A stretch of DNA of 8,101 bases from Thermoplasmata archaeon (GTDB lineage Archaea > Thermoplasmatota > Thermoplasmata > Lutacidiplasmatales > UBA184): the NCBI GenBank assembly GCA_030043405.1, contig JASHXS010000041.1, positions 1 to 8,101 of the forward strand. Direction: 5' to 3'. Positions 1-5,925 of this stretch are shown here, piece by piece. The translations under genes were made by a program, and so were the position numbers. How positions within the stretch are numbered: position 1 is the first letter of the stretch; every line of letters starts with the position of its first letter. Below the pieces are notes generated by a model. That model had not been told where the DNA came from and did not search any database. It saw nothing but the letters and a program-made list of their open reading frames with translations.

Positions 1-273
1 GAGGCGTTGGACGAATCGGAGCCGGGGCGTCGTTCGAGGGTCGAAGTCCGGAAACTCGCGTTGGATCGTGCCCACCAGCATCGCCTCCACTGCCGTCCGG
101 GCGCTCGGGGGCCGGTCCGCCAGATACGCCCACGACACCCCGGGCAGCTGGGTGGCCAGTGCCTCGCCGATGTCGGGCCGAGGTTTGAGGGCGACCAACA
201 GCCGGGTCGCGGGCGCGAGGTCCTCGCCGGGGGGGGCGGCCGGTGGGTCCGATCGGGAAGCCGGCGCGGACAC
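1..273 (-). CDS. D-2-hydroxyacid dehydrogenase, N-terminal part (cut by window edge)
   Basis: The minus strand is open from a GTG at 273 to the window edge, giving 91 residues without a stop. After a Pro/Ala-rich leader of about 20 residues comes LLVALKPRPDIGEAL, and the fragment ends with TPRLRFVQRL. The 'TP-x-LRFVQ' stretch is typical of the first half of the catalytic domain of D-isomer-specific 2-hydroxyacid dehydrogenases, where it normally runs into an AGxD motif. These enzymes reduce 2-keto acids with NAD(P)H. The Rossmann domain and catalytic Arg/Glu/His lie outside the window, so substrate cannot be judged. The GTG lies 8 bases after the purT stop, so the two are probably co-transcribed. 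A TGATC just before it matches the 3' part of the archaeal Shine-Dalgarno consensus. A later start at the TTG of residue 26 is possible. Family assignment is from the N-terminus only. Confidence 0.68.
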   Translation of the reverse strand, partial: MSAPASRSDPPAAPPGEDLAPATRLLVALKPRPDIGEALATQLPGVSWAYLADRPPSARTAVEAMLVGTIQREFPDFDPRTTPRLRFVQRL

Positions 274-281
274 GGGAATGA

Positions 282-1553
282 TCAGGGGTGGTCTGCGGGA
301 GCGGCCCGCGGAGCCTGCAGCGTCAGTTCACGTTCGATGTGGTGGCCCGCCCTCTCGGCAAAGGCGCGAGCTTCCGCGATGGTCTGACCACGCGCCACGG
401 CCACGCCCAGCCGGCGGTCGGCGTACGCCTCGGGCTTCCCGAAGAGGTAGATCCGGACCCCCGAGTCCGCCAGGGCCGACGACAATCCCCCGAACGAAGG
501 CGCCCAACCCGGCGCCGACCCGAGGATGACGTGGGCCGCGGCGGGAGTGGTCGGCTCGGGGCCGACGTACGGGAGTCCGAGGATCGCACGGGCATGCAGG
601 GCGAACTCGCTGTTCCACTGGCTGCCCAACGTCACGAGTCCGGTATCGTGCGGCCTCGGAGAGACTTCGCTGAAGTACACGGTCCCTCCACGGACGAAAC
701 ACTCGACGCCGAAGATGCCCACGCCGCCGAGTTGGTCCGTCACTGCGGTCGACGTCGCCTGGAGGGACCGCAGCACGTCGGGCGGGAATCCCTCCGGCTG
801 CCAGCTCTCGTGGTAGAGCGTCCCCGGGCGCACGTGGCCGATCGGGTCCATGACGGTCGTCACGACCTGACCATTCGGGTCGTAGTGCCGCAAGGTCAAC
901 ATCGTCACCTCGTGATCGAACGGGATGAACTCCTCGATCATCACCCGCGGGTTCCGCACGCGTCCGTGCTCGCTCGCTTCCCGATACGCCGCCTCGACCG
1001 CGGCCGCGTCCCGCACCACGGTCATCCCGTGGCCCGAGCTGGACATCACCGACTTGAAGACCGCGGGGAGCCCCAGGTCCTGGACGGCCTGACGGGCCTC
1101 CTCGAGGTTGTCGACCATCCGGAAGGCGCTGGCCTTCACGTGGGCCTGCTCGGTCGCCAGTCGTCGGATCCGCTCCCGGTCCATGGTCGCCCGGGTCGCG
1201 TCGGCGCGAGGGATGACGGTCCAGCCTTCCGCCTCGAGCCGCACGAGCTCGGGCGTGGCGATCTGCTCGATCTCCGGCACCAGCACGTCGGGGGCCTCGC
1301 GCTCGACCAGCGCCCGCAGGGCGGCCGGGTCCGTCATCGCCACGACGTGCGCCCGATGGGCCACCTGCATGGCCGGGGCCTTGTCGTAGCGGTCCACCGC
1401 CACGACCTCGGCCCCCAGTCGCATCGCCTCGATCGCAATCTCGCGGCCGATCTCCCCGCTGCCCAGCAGCATGACCTTGGGAGCGTCGCCGACGAGCGGA
1501 CTCCCCAGGCGGTCTCGGAACGCGACGCCCGCGACCCGGCCGTGAGAGGGCAT
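282..1553 (-). CDS. purT: Formate-dependent phosphoribosylglycinamide formyltransferase (GAR transformylase 2)
   Basis: PurT uses formate and ATP to formylate GAR in step 3 of purine synthesis, through a formyl-phosphate intermediate in the cytoplasm; it replaces the folate-dependent PurN. The 423-residue product matches the ATP-grasp PurT architecture. The N-terminal GAR-binding domain has VMLLGSGEIGREIAIE (27-42) and VAVDRYDKAPAMQVAHR (51-67). PEIEQIAT (93-100) follows, then the ATP-grasp loop MSSSGHG (170-176), EEFIPFDHEVTMLTL, and the late motif FSEVSPRPHDTG with Mg/ATP ligands. FGKPEAYADRRLGVA marks the C-terminal domain. It is about 30 residues longer than E. coli PurT (392), mostly from a longer N-terminus and tail. 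The ATG at 1553 is chosen because a TATA-like element lies about 30 bases before it. Odd point: the loop reads SSSGHGM where E. coli has SSSGKGQ. The hydroxyacid dehydrogenase follows immediately. Confidence 0.96.
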   Translation of the reverse strand: MPSHGRVAGVAFRDRLGSPLVGDAPKVMLLGSGEIGREIAIEAMRLGAEVVAVDRYDKAPAMQVAHRAHVVAMTDPAALRALVEREAPDVLVPEIEQIATPELVRLEAEGWTVIPRADATRATMDRERIRRLATEQAHVKASAFRMVDNLEEARQAVQDLGLPAVFKSVMSSSGHGMTVVRDAAAVEAAYREASEHGRVRNPRVMIEEFIPFDHEVTMLTLRHYDPNGQVVTTVMDPIGHVRPGTLYHESWQPEGFPPDVLRSLQATSTAVTDQLGGVGIFGVECFVRGGTVYFSEVSPRPHDTGLVTLGSQWNSEFALHARAILGLPYVGPEPTTPAAAHVILGSAPGWAPSFGGLSSALADSGVRIYLFGKPEAYADRRLGVAVARGQTIAEARAFAERAGHHIERELTLQAPRAAPADHP

Positions 1554-1579
1554 GTCGGGCGGTAGAGCCGGGAGGGGAA

Positions 1580-1586
1580 GAATACT
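1580..1586 (-). promoter_or_regulatory. TATA-like element for purT
   Basis: On the minus strand AGTATTC is the only AT-rich patch in the 53-base gap before purT. Its centre is about 30 bases before the ATG at 1553, which suits a leaderless or nearly leaderless transcript. No Shine-Dalgarno sequence is seen. It is weaker than the other boxes in the window. Confidence 0.4.
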
Positions 1587-1606
1587 GCGACGAGGGCGGA
1601 GGCGCC

Positions 1607-1882
1607 CTACTCTTCCCCCATCGTGCGCGGCTTCGGGATGACCTTCGGCTGGTCCTCCAGACCCGGCATCCCGGTCTTCCCCCGGACGATGTCACAATCC
1701 TTCCAATTCACCCCGACCGTGACCCGAGGGAAGGCGACCTTGAGGGTGTAGTTCGCGAGCTTTCCGATGACGAGTCCCTGGGAGCCCGGCACCAGATTCG
1801 GGTTCATCACCGACAGGTCGCGGGTCAGGACGACCCGCGTCTCGCCGAAGACGATCTGGGATAGTTCACTTCGGTCTTCCAT
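1607..1882 (-). CDS. Small hypothetical protein, possible SH3-like beta-barrel
   Basis: I do not recognise a named family. The 91-residue product is compact up to about residue 67 and then has a Pro/Lys-rich, probably disordered tail. The core alternates predicted beta-strands with glycine turns: TRVVLTRDLS (15-24), PGSQGLVIGKL (32-42), YTLKVAFP (45-52), VGVNWKDCDIV (56-66). That spacing resembles small SH3/KOW-like barrels, in which a 'G-x-x-G-x-V-x-G' turn is common; this is an inference from pattern only. There is no signal peptide or membrane segment. The ATG at 1882 is preferred over the in-frame ATG at 1912, because the latter overlaps an ATTTATG element that sits at the TATA position for 1882. 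The gene is divergent from the methyltransferase and lies 53 bases upstream of purT in the same direction. Clean codon use and a dedicated promoter support it being real. Confidence 0.7.
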   Translation of the reverse strand: MEDRSELSQIVFGETRVVLTRDLSVMNPNLVPGSQGLVIGKLANYTLKVAFPRVTVGVNWKDCDIVRGKTGMPGLEDQPKVIPKPRTMGEE

Positions 1883-1909
1883 CGTGGTGGACCGCGAGGC
1901 GCCGGTGGG

Positions 1910-1916
1910 CATAAAT
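1910..1916 (-). promoter_or_regulatory. TATA-like element for the small hypothetical gene
   Basis: The minus strand reads ATTTATG here, about 28-34 bases before the ATG at 1882. The placement implies a leaderless transcript and argues that the upstream in-frame ATG, which is part of the box itself, is not the start. Confidence 0.5.
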
Positions 1917-1947
1917 CGGGCGCGGTCGAGGGAGAGCGACGATACGG

Positions 1948-1954
1948 TTACTTA
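1948..1954 (+). promoter_or_regulatory. TATA-like element for the methyltransferase
   Basis: TTACTTA stands out from GC-rich surroundings and covers -28 to -22 relative to the GTG at 1976. There is no Shine-Dalgarno sequence between it and the GTG. It lies about 35 bases from the opposite-facing box of the small hypothetical gene, making this a compact divergent promoter region. Confidence 0.5.
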
Positions 1955-1975
1955 CGAGAGCCGTTCGCCACGGTC

Positions 1976-2800
1976 GTGGCAGATCACGCGCGCCGCGGCC
2001 CGCGCCGCCCGCCGTTGAGCGCGGCGGCCCGGCGGAACCGCGCCGACTGGGAGCGGGAGGCCGTCGCCTACGAGCGTCGGCACGGGACCGGGTTGGGCCG
2101 CTCGGGCGGGATGGTCTGGGGCCTCTGGCACCTCCCCGAGTCCCGACTCGGTGTGCTCGACGAGGTGCGCGGCAAGGACGTGCTGGAGTTGGGCTGCGGG
2201 GCCGCTCGCTGGTCGGTGGCGCTGGCGGGCCGCGGCGCCCGCGTGACCGGCCTGGACGTCTCGCCCCGGCGATTAGCCCAGGCCCGGGCCGTCGCCGAGC
2301 GGGCCCACGCACGGGTCCGATTCCTGGAGGCCAGCGCCGAAGCCGTCCCGCTCCCCGACGAGTCCTTCGACCTGATCTTTTGTGACTGGGGGGCGATGAC
2401 CTTCTGCGACCCGTACCGGACGGTACCGGAGGCCGCGCGCCTGCTGCGACCCGGGGGGCTCTTCGCGTTCTCGAACGCCAGCCCACTGCGGTCGATCTGT
2501 CTGGACCGACGTCGCGACCGGATCGGCCGCACGATCCGGTATGACTACTTCGGCCTCCACCGGATCGACTATCCGGAAGGAGTGGAGTTTCAGCTCACCT
2601 ACGCGGACTGGGTCCGCCTGTTCCTCGCGTCGGGGCTCCGATTGGAAGGTCTGCTCGAGACCCGTCCTCCGGTTGGGGCTCGGAGCCGTTACCTGCGACT
2701 ACGTCAGGACGACTGGGGTCGTCGCTTCCCGCTCGAGGTCATCTGGAAACTGCGGAAGCCCGCCGAGCCGGCGGCTCGGGCCCGGCCCTCGAAAAGTTAG
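1976..2800 (+). CDS. Class I SAM-dependent methyltransferase
   Basis: The 274-residue product has the Rossmann-fold methyltransferase motifs in order. VLELGCGAARWSVAL (69-83) is the glycine-rich SAM loop. The acidic ribose-binding residue is D94 in TGLDVS. RFLEASAEAVPLPDESFDLIF (from 115) covers the adenine-contacting and post-motif regions. EAARLLRPGGLFAFS (152-166) is the usual motif III. The pre-domain segment (19-58) with NRADWEREAVAYERRHG and VWGLWHLPE resembles a substrate-lid region found in bacterial and archaeal relatives of the UbiE/Methyltransf_11 type. The substrate cannot be read from the sequence. The GTG at 1976 is chosen because the conserved region begins near residue 19, the only nearby ATG is residue 46, and a TATA-like box sits about 25 bases upstream. 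Both ends are basic and Pro/Arg-rich, probably unstructured. It looks monocistronic and soluble. Confidence 0.88.
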   Translation: MADHARRGPRRPPLSAAARRNRADWEREAVAYERRHGTGLGRSGGMVWGLWHLPESRLGVLDEVRGKDVLELGCGAARWSVALAGRGARVTGLDVSPRRLAQARAVAERAHARVRFLEASAEAVPLPDESFDLIFCDWGAMTFCDPYRTVPEAARLLRPGGLFAFSNASPLRSICLDRRRDRIGRTIRYDYFGLHRIDYPEGVEFQLTYADWVRLFLASGLRLEGLLETRPPVGARSRYLRLRQDDWGRRFPLEVIWKLRKPAEPAARARPSKS

Positions 2801-2840
2801 CTCGATTTGCGCCCCTTCCCTATTTAACTCCAACCGGTGG

Positions 2841-2849
2841 ATTAAGTAG
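2841..2849 (+). promoter_or_regulatory. TATA-like element for the acetate transporter
   Basis: ATTAAGTAG spans -33 to -25 relative to the ATG at 2874. A second AT-rich patch, TATTTAA at 2821-2827, could be an alternative upstream box or belong to the T-rich tail of the methyltransferase transcript. A short inverted repeat, TAGGA (2850-2854) and TCCTA (2867-2871), lies between the box and the start codon. Confidence 0.45.
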
Positions 2850-2873
2850 TAGGAGTGCGTGCGACGTCCTAAC

Positions 2874-3518
2874 ATGTCAGCCGGGGGGACGTCGATGGAA
2901 TCGGCACACGGCATGCAAGAGGCACCGCCGAAAGTCGAGGAGAAGCCCGAGTGGTGGGCGAGCCCAGCGACCCTAGGGTTGATGGGGTTCGGCACGACCA
3001 CGATTCTGGCAGGGCTGAACGACGGGGGCTGGATCCTTTGGGGATCCCTGCTGTCGATGGCCATCTTCTTCGGTGGAGCCGCCCAGGTCATCGCCGGCAT
3101 CATTGCCCTCCGCAAGGGCAACATGTTCGCCGGGACCGCGTTCATCGGCTACGGGATGTTCTGGTTGGCGTTCAACAGTATCGTGACGGTGTACGTCGTA
3201 GCCGCCCCAGGTTCAGCCCTGACCACCGGTGGATACGACATTGCCGCGTTCACGTTTGTCTGGTTCATGTTCACCTTCGCCTTCCTGATCAACGCACCAA
3301 AGCACGGCTGGGGGATCACCGCAGTGTTCCTGACCCTGACCATTGCGTTCCTCCTGCTGACCGTCCAGTGGTGGCAGGTGGGGGCGGGGAACGTGCTCAG
3401 CATGAACCTCTACAAGGTCATCGGAGGCGAGATCATCCTGACAGGAGCTCTCGCCTATGTGGTGGGGCTCGCGGACCTGACGAACTGGAACTACGGTCGG
3501 AGGATCATCCCCGTCTAA
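2874..3518 (+). CDS. Acetate uptake transporter, GPR1/FUN34/YaaH (SatP) family
   Basis: This six-helix membrane protein family takes up acetate and succinate with protons (E. coli SatP/YaaH) or exports ammonium/acetate in yeast (Ady2). The 214-residue product aligns along its length with SatP: signature ASPATLGLMGFGTTTIL (29-45), then FFGGAAQVIAGIIALRKGN, TAFIGYGMFWLAF, FTFAFLINAP, and a C-terminal GRRIIPV. Six hydrophobic segments are visible. The usual NPAPLGL signature reads SPATLGL here, so the Asn and second Pro are replaced. The start could be GTG 2859 or ATG 2874, 2895 or 2913. I chose 2874 because the ATTAAGTAG box lies at the right distance; the first 25 or so residues are hydrophilic and poorly conserved in the family anyway. 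It stands alone, with a hairpin after the stop. In this setting it would feed acetate to acetyl-CoA synthesis. Confidence 0.93.
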   Translation: MSAGGTSMESAHGMQEAPPKVEEKPEWWASPATLGLMGFGTTTILAGLNDGGWILWGSLLSMAIFFGGAAQVIAGIIALRKGNMFAGTAFIGYGMFWLAFNSIVTVYVVAAPGSALTTGGYDIAAFTFVWFMFTFAFLINAPKHGWGITAVFLTLTIAFLLLTVQWWQVGAGNVLSMNLYKVIGGEIILTGALAYVVGLADLTNWNYGRRIIPV

Positions 3519-3563
3519 CGGGGGCTCGAGCCTCCGGGACCAACCCCTTCCTTCTCGTCTTTT
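3519..3563 (+). terminator. Hairpin and pyrimidine-rich tract after the acetate transporter
   Basis: Right after the TAA, a GC-rich inverted repeat centred on CTCGAG (3519-3536) can form about seven base pairs, one of them G-T, with a four-base loop. A C/T-rich stretch ending in TCTTTT (3558-3563) follows. Archaeal termination needs mainly a T-rich tract, so the tract may matter more than the stem. It lies between two convergent genes. Confidence 0.45.
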
Positions 3564-3578
3564 CCAGTGGACTGAGAT

Positions 3579-4283
3579 CTACCCGGGACTCGCGTTGCGT
3601 GTCTTCGGCAGGCCCAACTGGACCGCGCCCCGGACGATCAGGATCGCGGCCGTGAACAGGGGTAGTAGCGAAAGGTCGGCGTACGGCCAGGCGATGCCGA
3701 GGGCCTCCCCGAACCAGAATACGGCGAAGGTGAACAGCATGGACGTGGCCACCAACTTGAGCCAGGGTACCTTCACCTTGCGGAGCTGCTCGTGGATGGC
3801 GAAGGCCAGGACCACGAGGAGGCCCCCGGCGACGAGGGCGCCGACCACGGCCGACGTACCGTACCCTGCAGCCGTGATGCCCAGGAGCACGACCACGGTC
3901 TCGACCGCCTCGACGGCGCCGGCGGTCAAGCCGGTACCAAACTGCACCGCGCTGCCGAACTTCGGTGGCGGGATGGCGCTCGGCGGGGCGGCGGCCCGTC
4001 GATACGTCCGTAGGGTGCTTCGAAACAGGAACACTCCGAAGGCCGCCAGCAGAACACCGGAGACGAGCAGCAGGAAGACGGGGTGAATGAGGGTGATCGA
4101 TACACCGACCGCCAGCGCGACCACGGCGACGGCGCTGACTCCCACCACCGCCCCGGCCGCTCCCGGCCGGGCCGTGGGGTGGTCCGCGCTGACCGCGACG
4201 ACGAGGATGACCACCTCGGTCATCTCCAGCAACGTGATGACGAAGGCGACCAGCAGGGCGGGGAGGTAGAGGGTCAGCGCCAC
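3579..4283 (-). CDS. COG4280-like integral membrane protein, possible ion/metal transporter
   Basis: The 234-residue product is almost entirely membrane helices, about six or seven, with a short Pro/Arg-rich loop at 92-108 that splits it into two halves. Each half has an acidic pair inside a helix at its start: E20-M-T-E23 in ITLLEMTEVVILVV and E125-A-V-E128 in GAVEAVETVVVLLG. This resembles the uncharacterised COG4280 group, and in layout the two-repeat LysE/GDT1-type transporters, whose repeats carry ExGDK/R motifs. Family match is from memory and moderate; substrate is unknown, though buried acidic pairs often bind cations. The frame is open far upstream but overlaps the kinase, so the start is the GTG at 4283, just before the first hydrophobic helix and 16 bases after the kinase stop. 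It is therefore probably the second gene of a kinase operon. No clear Shine-Dalgarno sequence is seen. Confidence 0.75.
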   Translation of the reverse strand: MALTLYLPALLVAFVITLLEMTEVVILVVAVSADHPTARPGAAGAVVGVSAVAVVALAVGVSITLIHPVFLLLVSGVLLAAFGVFLFRSTLRTYRRAAAPPSAIPPPKFGSAVQFGTGLTAGAVEAVETVVVLLGITAAGYGTSAVVGALVAGGLLVVLAFAIHEQLRKVKVPWLKLVATSMLFTFAVFWFGEALGIAWPYADLSLLPLFTAAILIVRGAVQLGLPKTRNASPG

Positions 4284-4299
4284 GGCTGGCCCGGGCGGT

Positions 4300-5331
4300 T
4301 CATCGGAGCGCCCACGTCTGGAGTCCTTCGGACTCGAACGAAAAGTCGGTGACGGTGCCCCCCGACGACTGGACCGCCTTCGCGACCTCAGCGCGCCGGG
4401 CGAAGTCGCAGAAGAGCAGGATGTAACCGCCGCCCCCGCTGCCCACCAGTTTCCCCCCCAGCGCTCCGGCGGCTCGCGTGCGCTCGTAGAACGCATCGAT
4501 CTGCGGGTTCGAGATGCCGTCCGTGAACTGCTTCTTCTGCTGCCACGCCTCGTCGAGCAGGCGTCCCATCGCGTCGATGTTGCCGCGGAGCAGCTCGTTC
4601 TTCATGTCGATCGCGAGCGCCTTGGTCGCGTCGAGCGCCCGCACCGTGGCGCTCGCCTTCTGCGTGTAGTTCGCCTGCTGTCGCTGGATGATGTCGTCCG
4701 AGTTGTGGATCGTACCGGTATAGCAGAGCAGGAGCCGGTAGGCGAGCTCGTTCGCGACCTCCCGCGAGATCTTGAGGGGCGTCACGATCGATCGGCCGGG
4801 TCCGAATTCCATGAAGTTGAACCCGCCGAACGCCGCGGCGTACATGTCCTGCCGTCCGCCCTTGAGTCCGAGCTCCTCCCGCTCGATGCGGTAGGCGAGC
4901 TCGGCGACCTCGTAGGCCGTCCAGGACTCCCGCAGGTACCGTTGAAAGGCTCCGACCAGCGCGACCGCCATGGTGGAAGAGCTTCCGAGGCCGGTCCCCA
5001 CCGGGGCGTCGGAGTGCAGGAAGAGGCGCAACGACTCGCACTGGCGGTCCGACTTCGGTCGGAGCACGTTCACCGCCCCCTTGACCAGGTCGAGCTCCCC
5101 GTCGTAGACGAGGTCCTCCGGCTTCGCATAGTTGACGGACAGGTTGTAGTCCAGGGAGGTGACCGACACCGATCCGTCCTCGGGCGGACTCGCCTCCAAC
5201 GTCACGTAGGCGTACCGGGAGATCGTACAGTTGAGGACCGCGCCACCCTTCTCCTCCGGGTAGGGGGAGACATCGGTGCCGCCGCCCGCGAAACTGATCC
5301 GAAGGGGGGCCTTCGCCCGGAGGATGGTCAT
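4300..5331 (-). CDS. GHMP-family sugar kinase, HddA-like (heptose 7-phosphate kinase type)
   Basis: GHMP kinases phosphorylate small sugars or isoprenoid precursors using ATP. The 343-residue product has all three family motifs: RAKAPLRISFAGGGTDV (5-21), the ATP-binding PVGTGLGSSSTMAVAL (110-125), and GGKLVGSGGGGYILLFC (292-308). GGRQDMYAAAFGG (158-170) supplies the probable catalytic Asp162. The AGGGTD-x-x-PYPEEKGG opening and length match the D-glycero-D-manno-heptose 7-phosphate kinase (HddA) branch rather than galactokinase or mevalonate kinase. No other heptose gene is nearby, so the exact sugar is open; archaeal use for glycan or S-layer sugars is inference. The ATG at 5331 is preferred over in-frame ATGs at 5361 and 5391: homology begins here and CATTATG, which contains the 5361 ATG, is placed like a TATA box. 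The membrane protein follows 16 bases after the stop. Confidence 0.9.
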   Translation of the reverse strand: MTILRAKAPLRISFAGGGTDVSPYPEEKGGAVLNCTISRYAYVTLEASPPEDGSVSVTSLDYNLSVNYAKPEDLVYDGELDLVKGAVNVLRPKSDRQCESLRLFLHSDAPVGTGLGSSSTMAVALVGAFQRYLRESWTAYEVAELAYRIEREELGLKGGRQDMYAAAFGGFNFMEFGPGRSIVTPLKISREVANELAYRLLLCYTGTIHNSDDIIQRQQANYTQKASATVRALDATKALAIDMKNELLRGNIDAMGRLLDEAWQQKKQFTDGISNPQIDAFYERTRAAGALGGKLVGSGGGGYILLFCDFARRAEVAKAVQSSGGTVTDFSFESEGLQTWALR

Positions 5332-5358
5332 GAACGTCGGGCCGACGGACCCTGCGAA

Positions 5359-5365
5359 CATAATG
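5359..5365 (-). promoter_or_regulatory. TATA-like element for the GHMP kinase
   Basis: CATTATG on the minus strand covers about -34 to -28 relative to the ATG at 5331. It faces away from the Nudix promoter 45 bases further on, giving a divergent promoter pair. Confidence 0.45.
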
Positions 5366-5382
5366 GTTGTCGGACGCCGGTG

Positions 5383-5394
5383 CCGGTGCACCGG
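5383..5394. promoter_or_regulatory. Perfect 12-base palindrome between divergent promoters
   Basis: CCGGTGCACCGG is its own reverse complement and lies almost midway between the kinase box (5359-5365) and the Nudix box (5408-5413). A dimeric regulator bound here could reach both promoters. GC-rich DNA makes chance palindromes common, so this is a candidate only. Confidence 0.25.
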
Positions 5395-5407
5395 GTACGA
5401 CCGAGCG

Positions 5408-5413
5408 ATTTAT
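5408..5413 (+). promoter_or_regulatory. TATA box for the Nudix gene
   Basis: ATTTAT covers -29 to -24 relative to the GTG at 5437, ideal for leaderless transcription. It is one of the best two boxes in the window. An inverted repeat, CCTCGG and CCGAGG with an eight-base spacer (5414-5433), fills the space between the box and the start codon and could be an operator. Confidence 0.6.
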
Positions 5414-5436
5414 CCTCGGGCCCGGTTCCGAGGGGC

Positions 5437-5925
5437 GTGACCCGTCGTTACCCTGGTCCCTCCCTCGCCGTCGATGCGGTGTGGGTGCGTCGCAATCGAG
5501 TCCTCCTCGTCCGGCGGGGGCGTCCTCCCTTTCGGGGCGCCTGGGCCCTCCCCGGCGGCTTCGTCGAGATCGGGGAGACGGTCGAACGAGCCGTCCAACG
5601 TGAATTGCGCGAGGAGACGGGACTGACAGGCCGGGTGGGCCGCCTGCTCGGGGTGTATTCTGACCCGCACCGAGACCCACGCAAGCACACGGTCTCCGTC
5701 GTGTTCGAGATCCTCGGGCCGGGCGGAAGACCTCGGGGGGGTGACGACGCCGCCAGCGCCGAATGGGTGCCGCTCCGACCGACGCCCCGGTTGGCGTTCG
5801 ACCATGGGCGCATCCTCGGAGACGCCCTCCGCACGCTCGGCCTTGCCCACTGGCCCGGGGCGCCCCGCCGGCCCGCTTCGGCTACTTCCCGCCGGGCAGC
5901 TCGGACGGCACGGCGCGTGGGCTAG
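5437..5925 (+). CDS. Nudix hydrolase, ADP-ribose pyrophosphatase-like
   Basis: Nudix enzymes cleave nucleoside diphosphates linked to another group, using Mg or Mn bound by the Nudix box. The box is perfect: G41-x5-E47-x7-R55-E56-L57-x-E59-E60-x-G62-L63. It is preceded by VLLVRRGRPPFRGAWALPGG (22-41) and followed by YSDPHRDPRKHTVSVVFEI, a combination I associate with archaeal ADP-ribose pyrophosphatases such as the Methanocaldococcus enzyme. Substrate assignment is therefore likely but not certain. The protein has 162 residues. The frame is open far upstream across the kinase, but homology and the TATA box at -26 fix the start at the GTG. The last 20 or so residues are Ala/Arg-rich and probably non-functional: the final 44 bases are also the antisense of the MFS gene end, so the tail looks like read-through into a neighbour. 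No terminator is visible. Confidence 0.9.
   Translation: MTRRYPGPSLAVDAVWVRRNRVLLVRRGRPPFRGAWALPGGFVEIGETVERAVQRELREETGLTGRVGRLLGVYSDPHRDPRKHTVSVVFEILGPGGRPRGGDDAASAEWVPLRPTPRLAFDHGRILGDALRTLGLAHWPGAPRRPASATSRRAARTARRVG

Noticed and set aside
288..1565. Long open frame on the plus strand opposite purT, 425 codons
   Set aside because: It is the antisense of purT, with His/Arg/Gly/Pro-rich composition and no recognisable motif. Such frames are expected opposite GC-rich genes.
1594..1607. GGGCG-gagg-CGCCC hairpin just after the small hypothetical gene, considered as a terminator
   Set aside because: The stem is only five pairs and no T-run follows on the minus strand; chance is likely in GC-rich sequence.
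328..1695. 455-codon minus-strand frame overlapping purT in another phase
   Set aside because: Its product is low-complexity Arg/Gly/Pro sequence and it runs through purT and the hypothetical gene; it is a shadow of real coding.
2951..3655. 234-codon plus-strand frame overlapping the acetate transporter
   Set aside because: Shifted-phase shadow, Arg/His-rich, while the transporter frame has full family homology.
4284..4496. Upstream extension of the membrane protein frame into the kinase
   Set aside because: The extra 71 residues are Ser/Arg-rich, overlap the conserved kinase C-terminus in another phase and do not fit a membrane protein.
5332..5391. N-terminal extension of the kinase to the ATG at 5391
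   Set aside because: It adds 20 residues outside the family and runs through the TATA-like element and the palindrome.
4705..5436. Upstream extension of the Nudix frame across the kinase
   Set aside because: It is antisense to the kinase and has no homology; the Nudix protein starts at 5437 by motif position and TATA spacing.
4388..5680. 430-codon minus-strand frame across the kinase and Nudix genes
   Set aside because: Arg/Gly/Pro-rich shadow of the kinase frame with no family motif.
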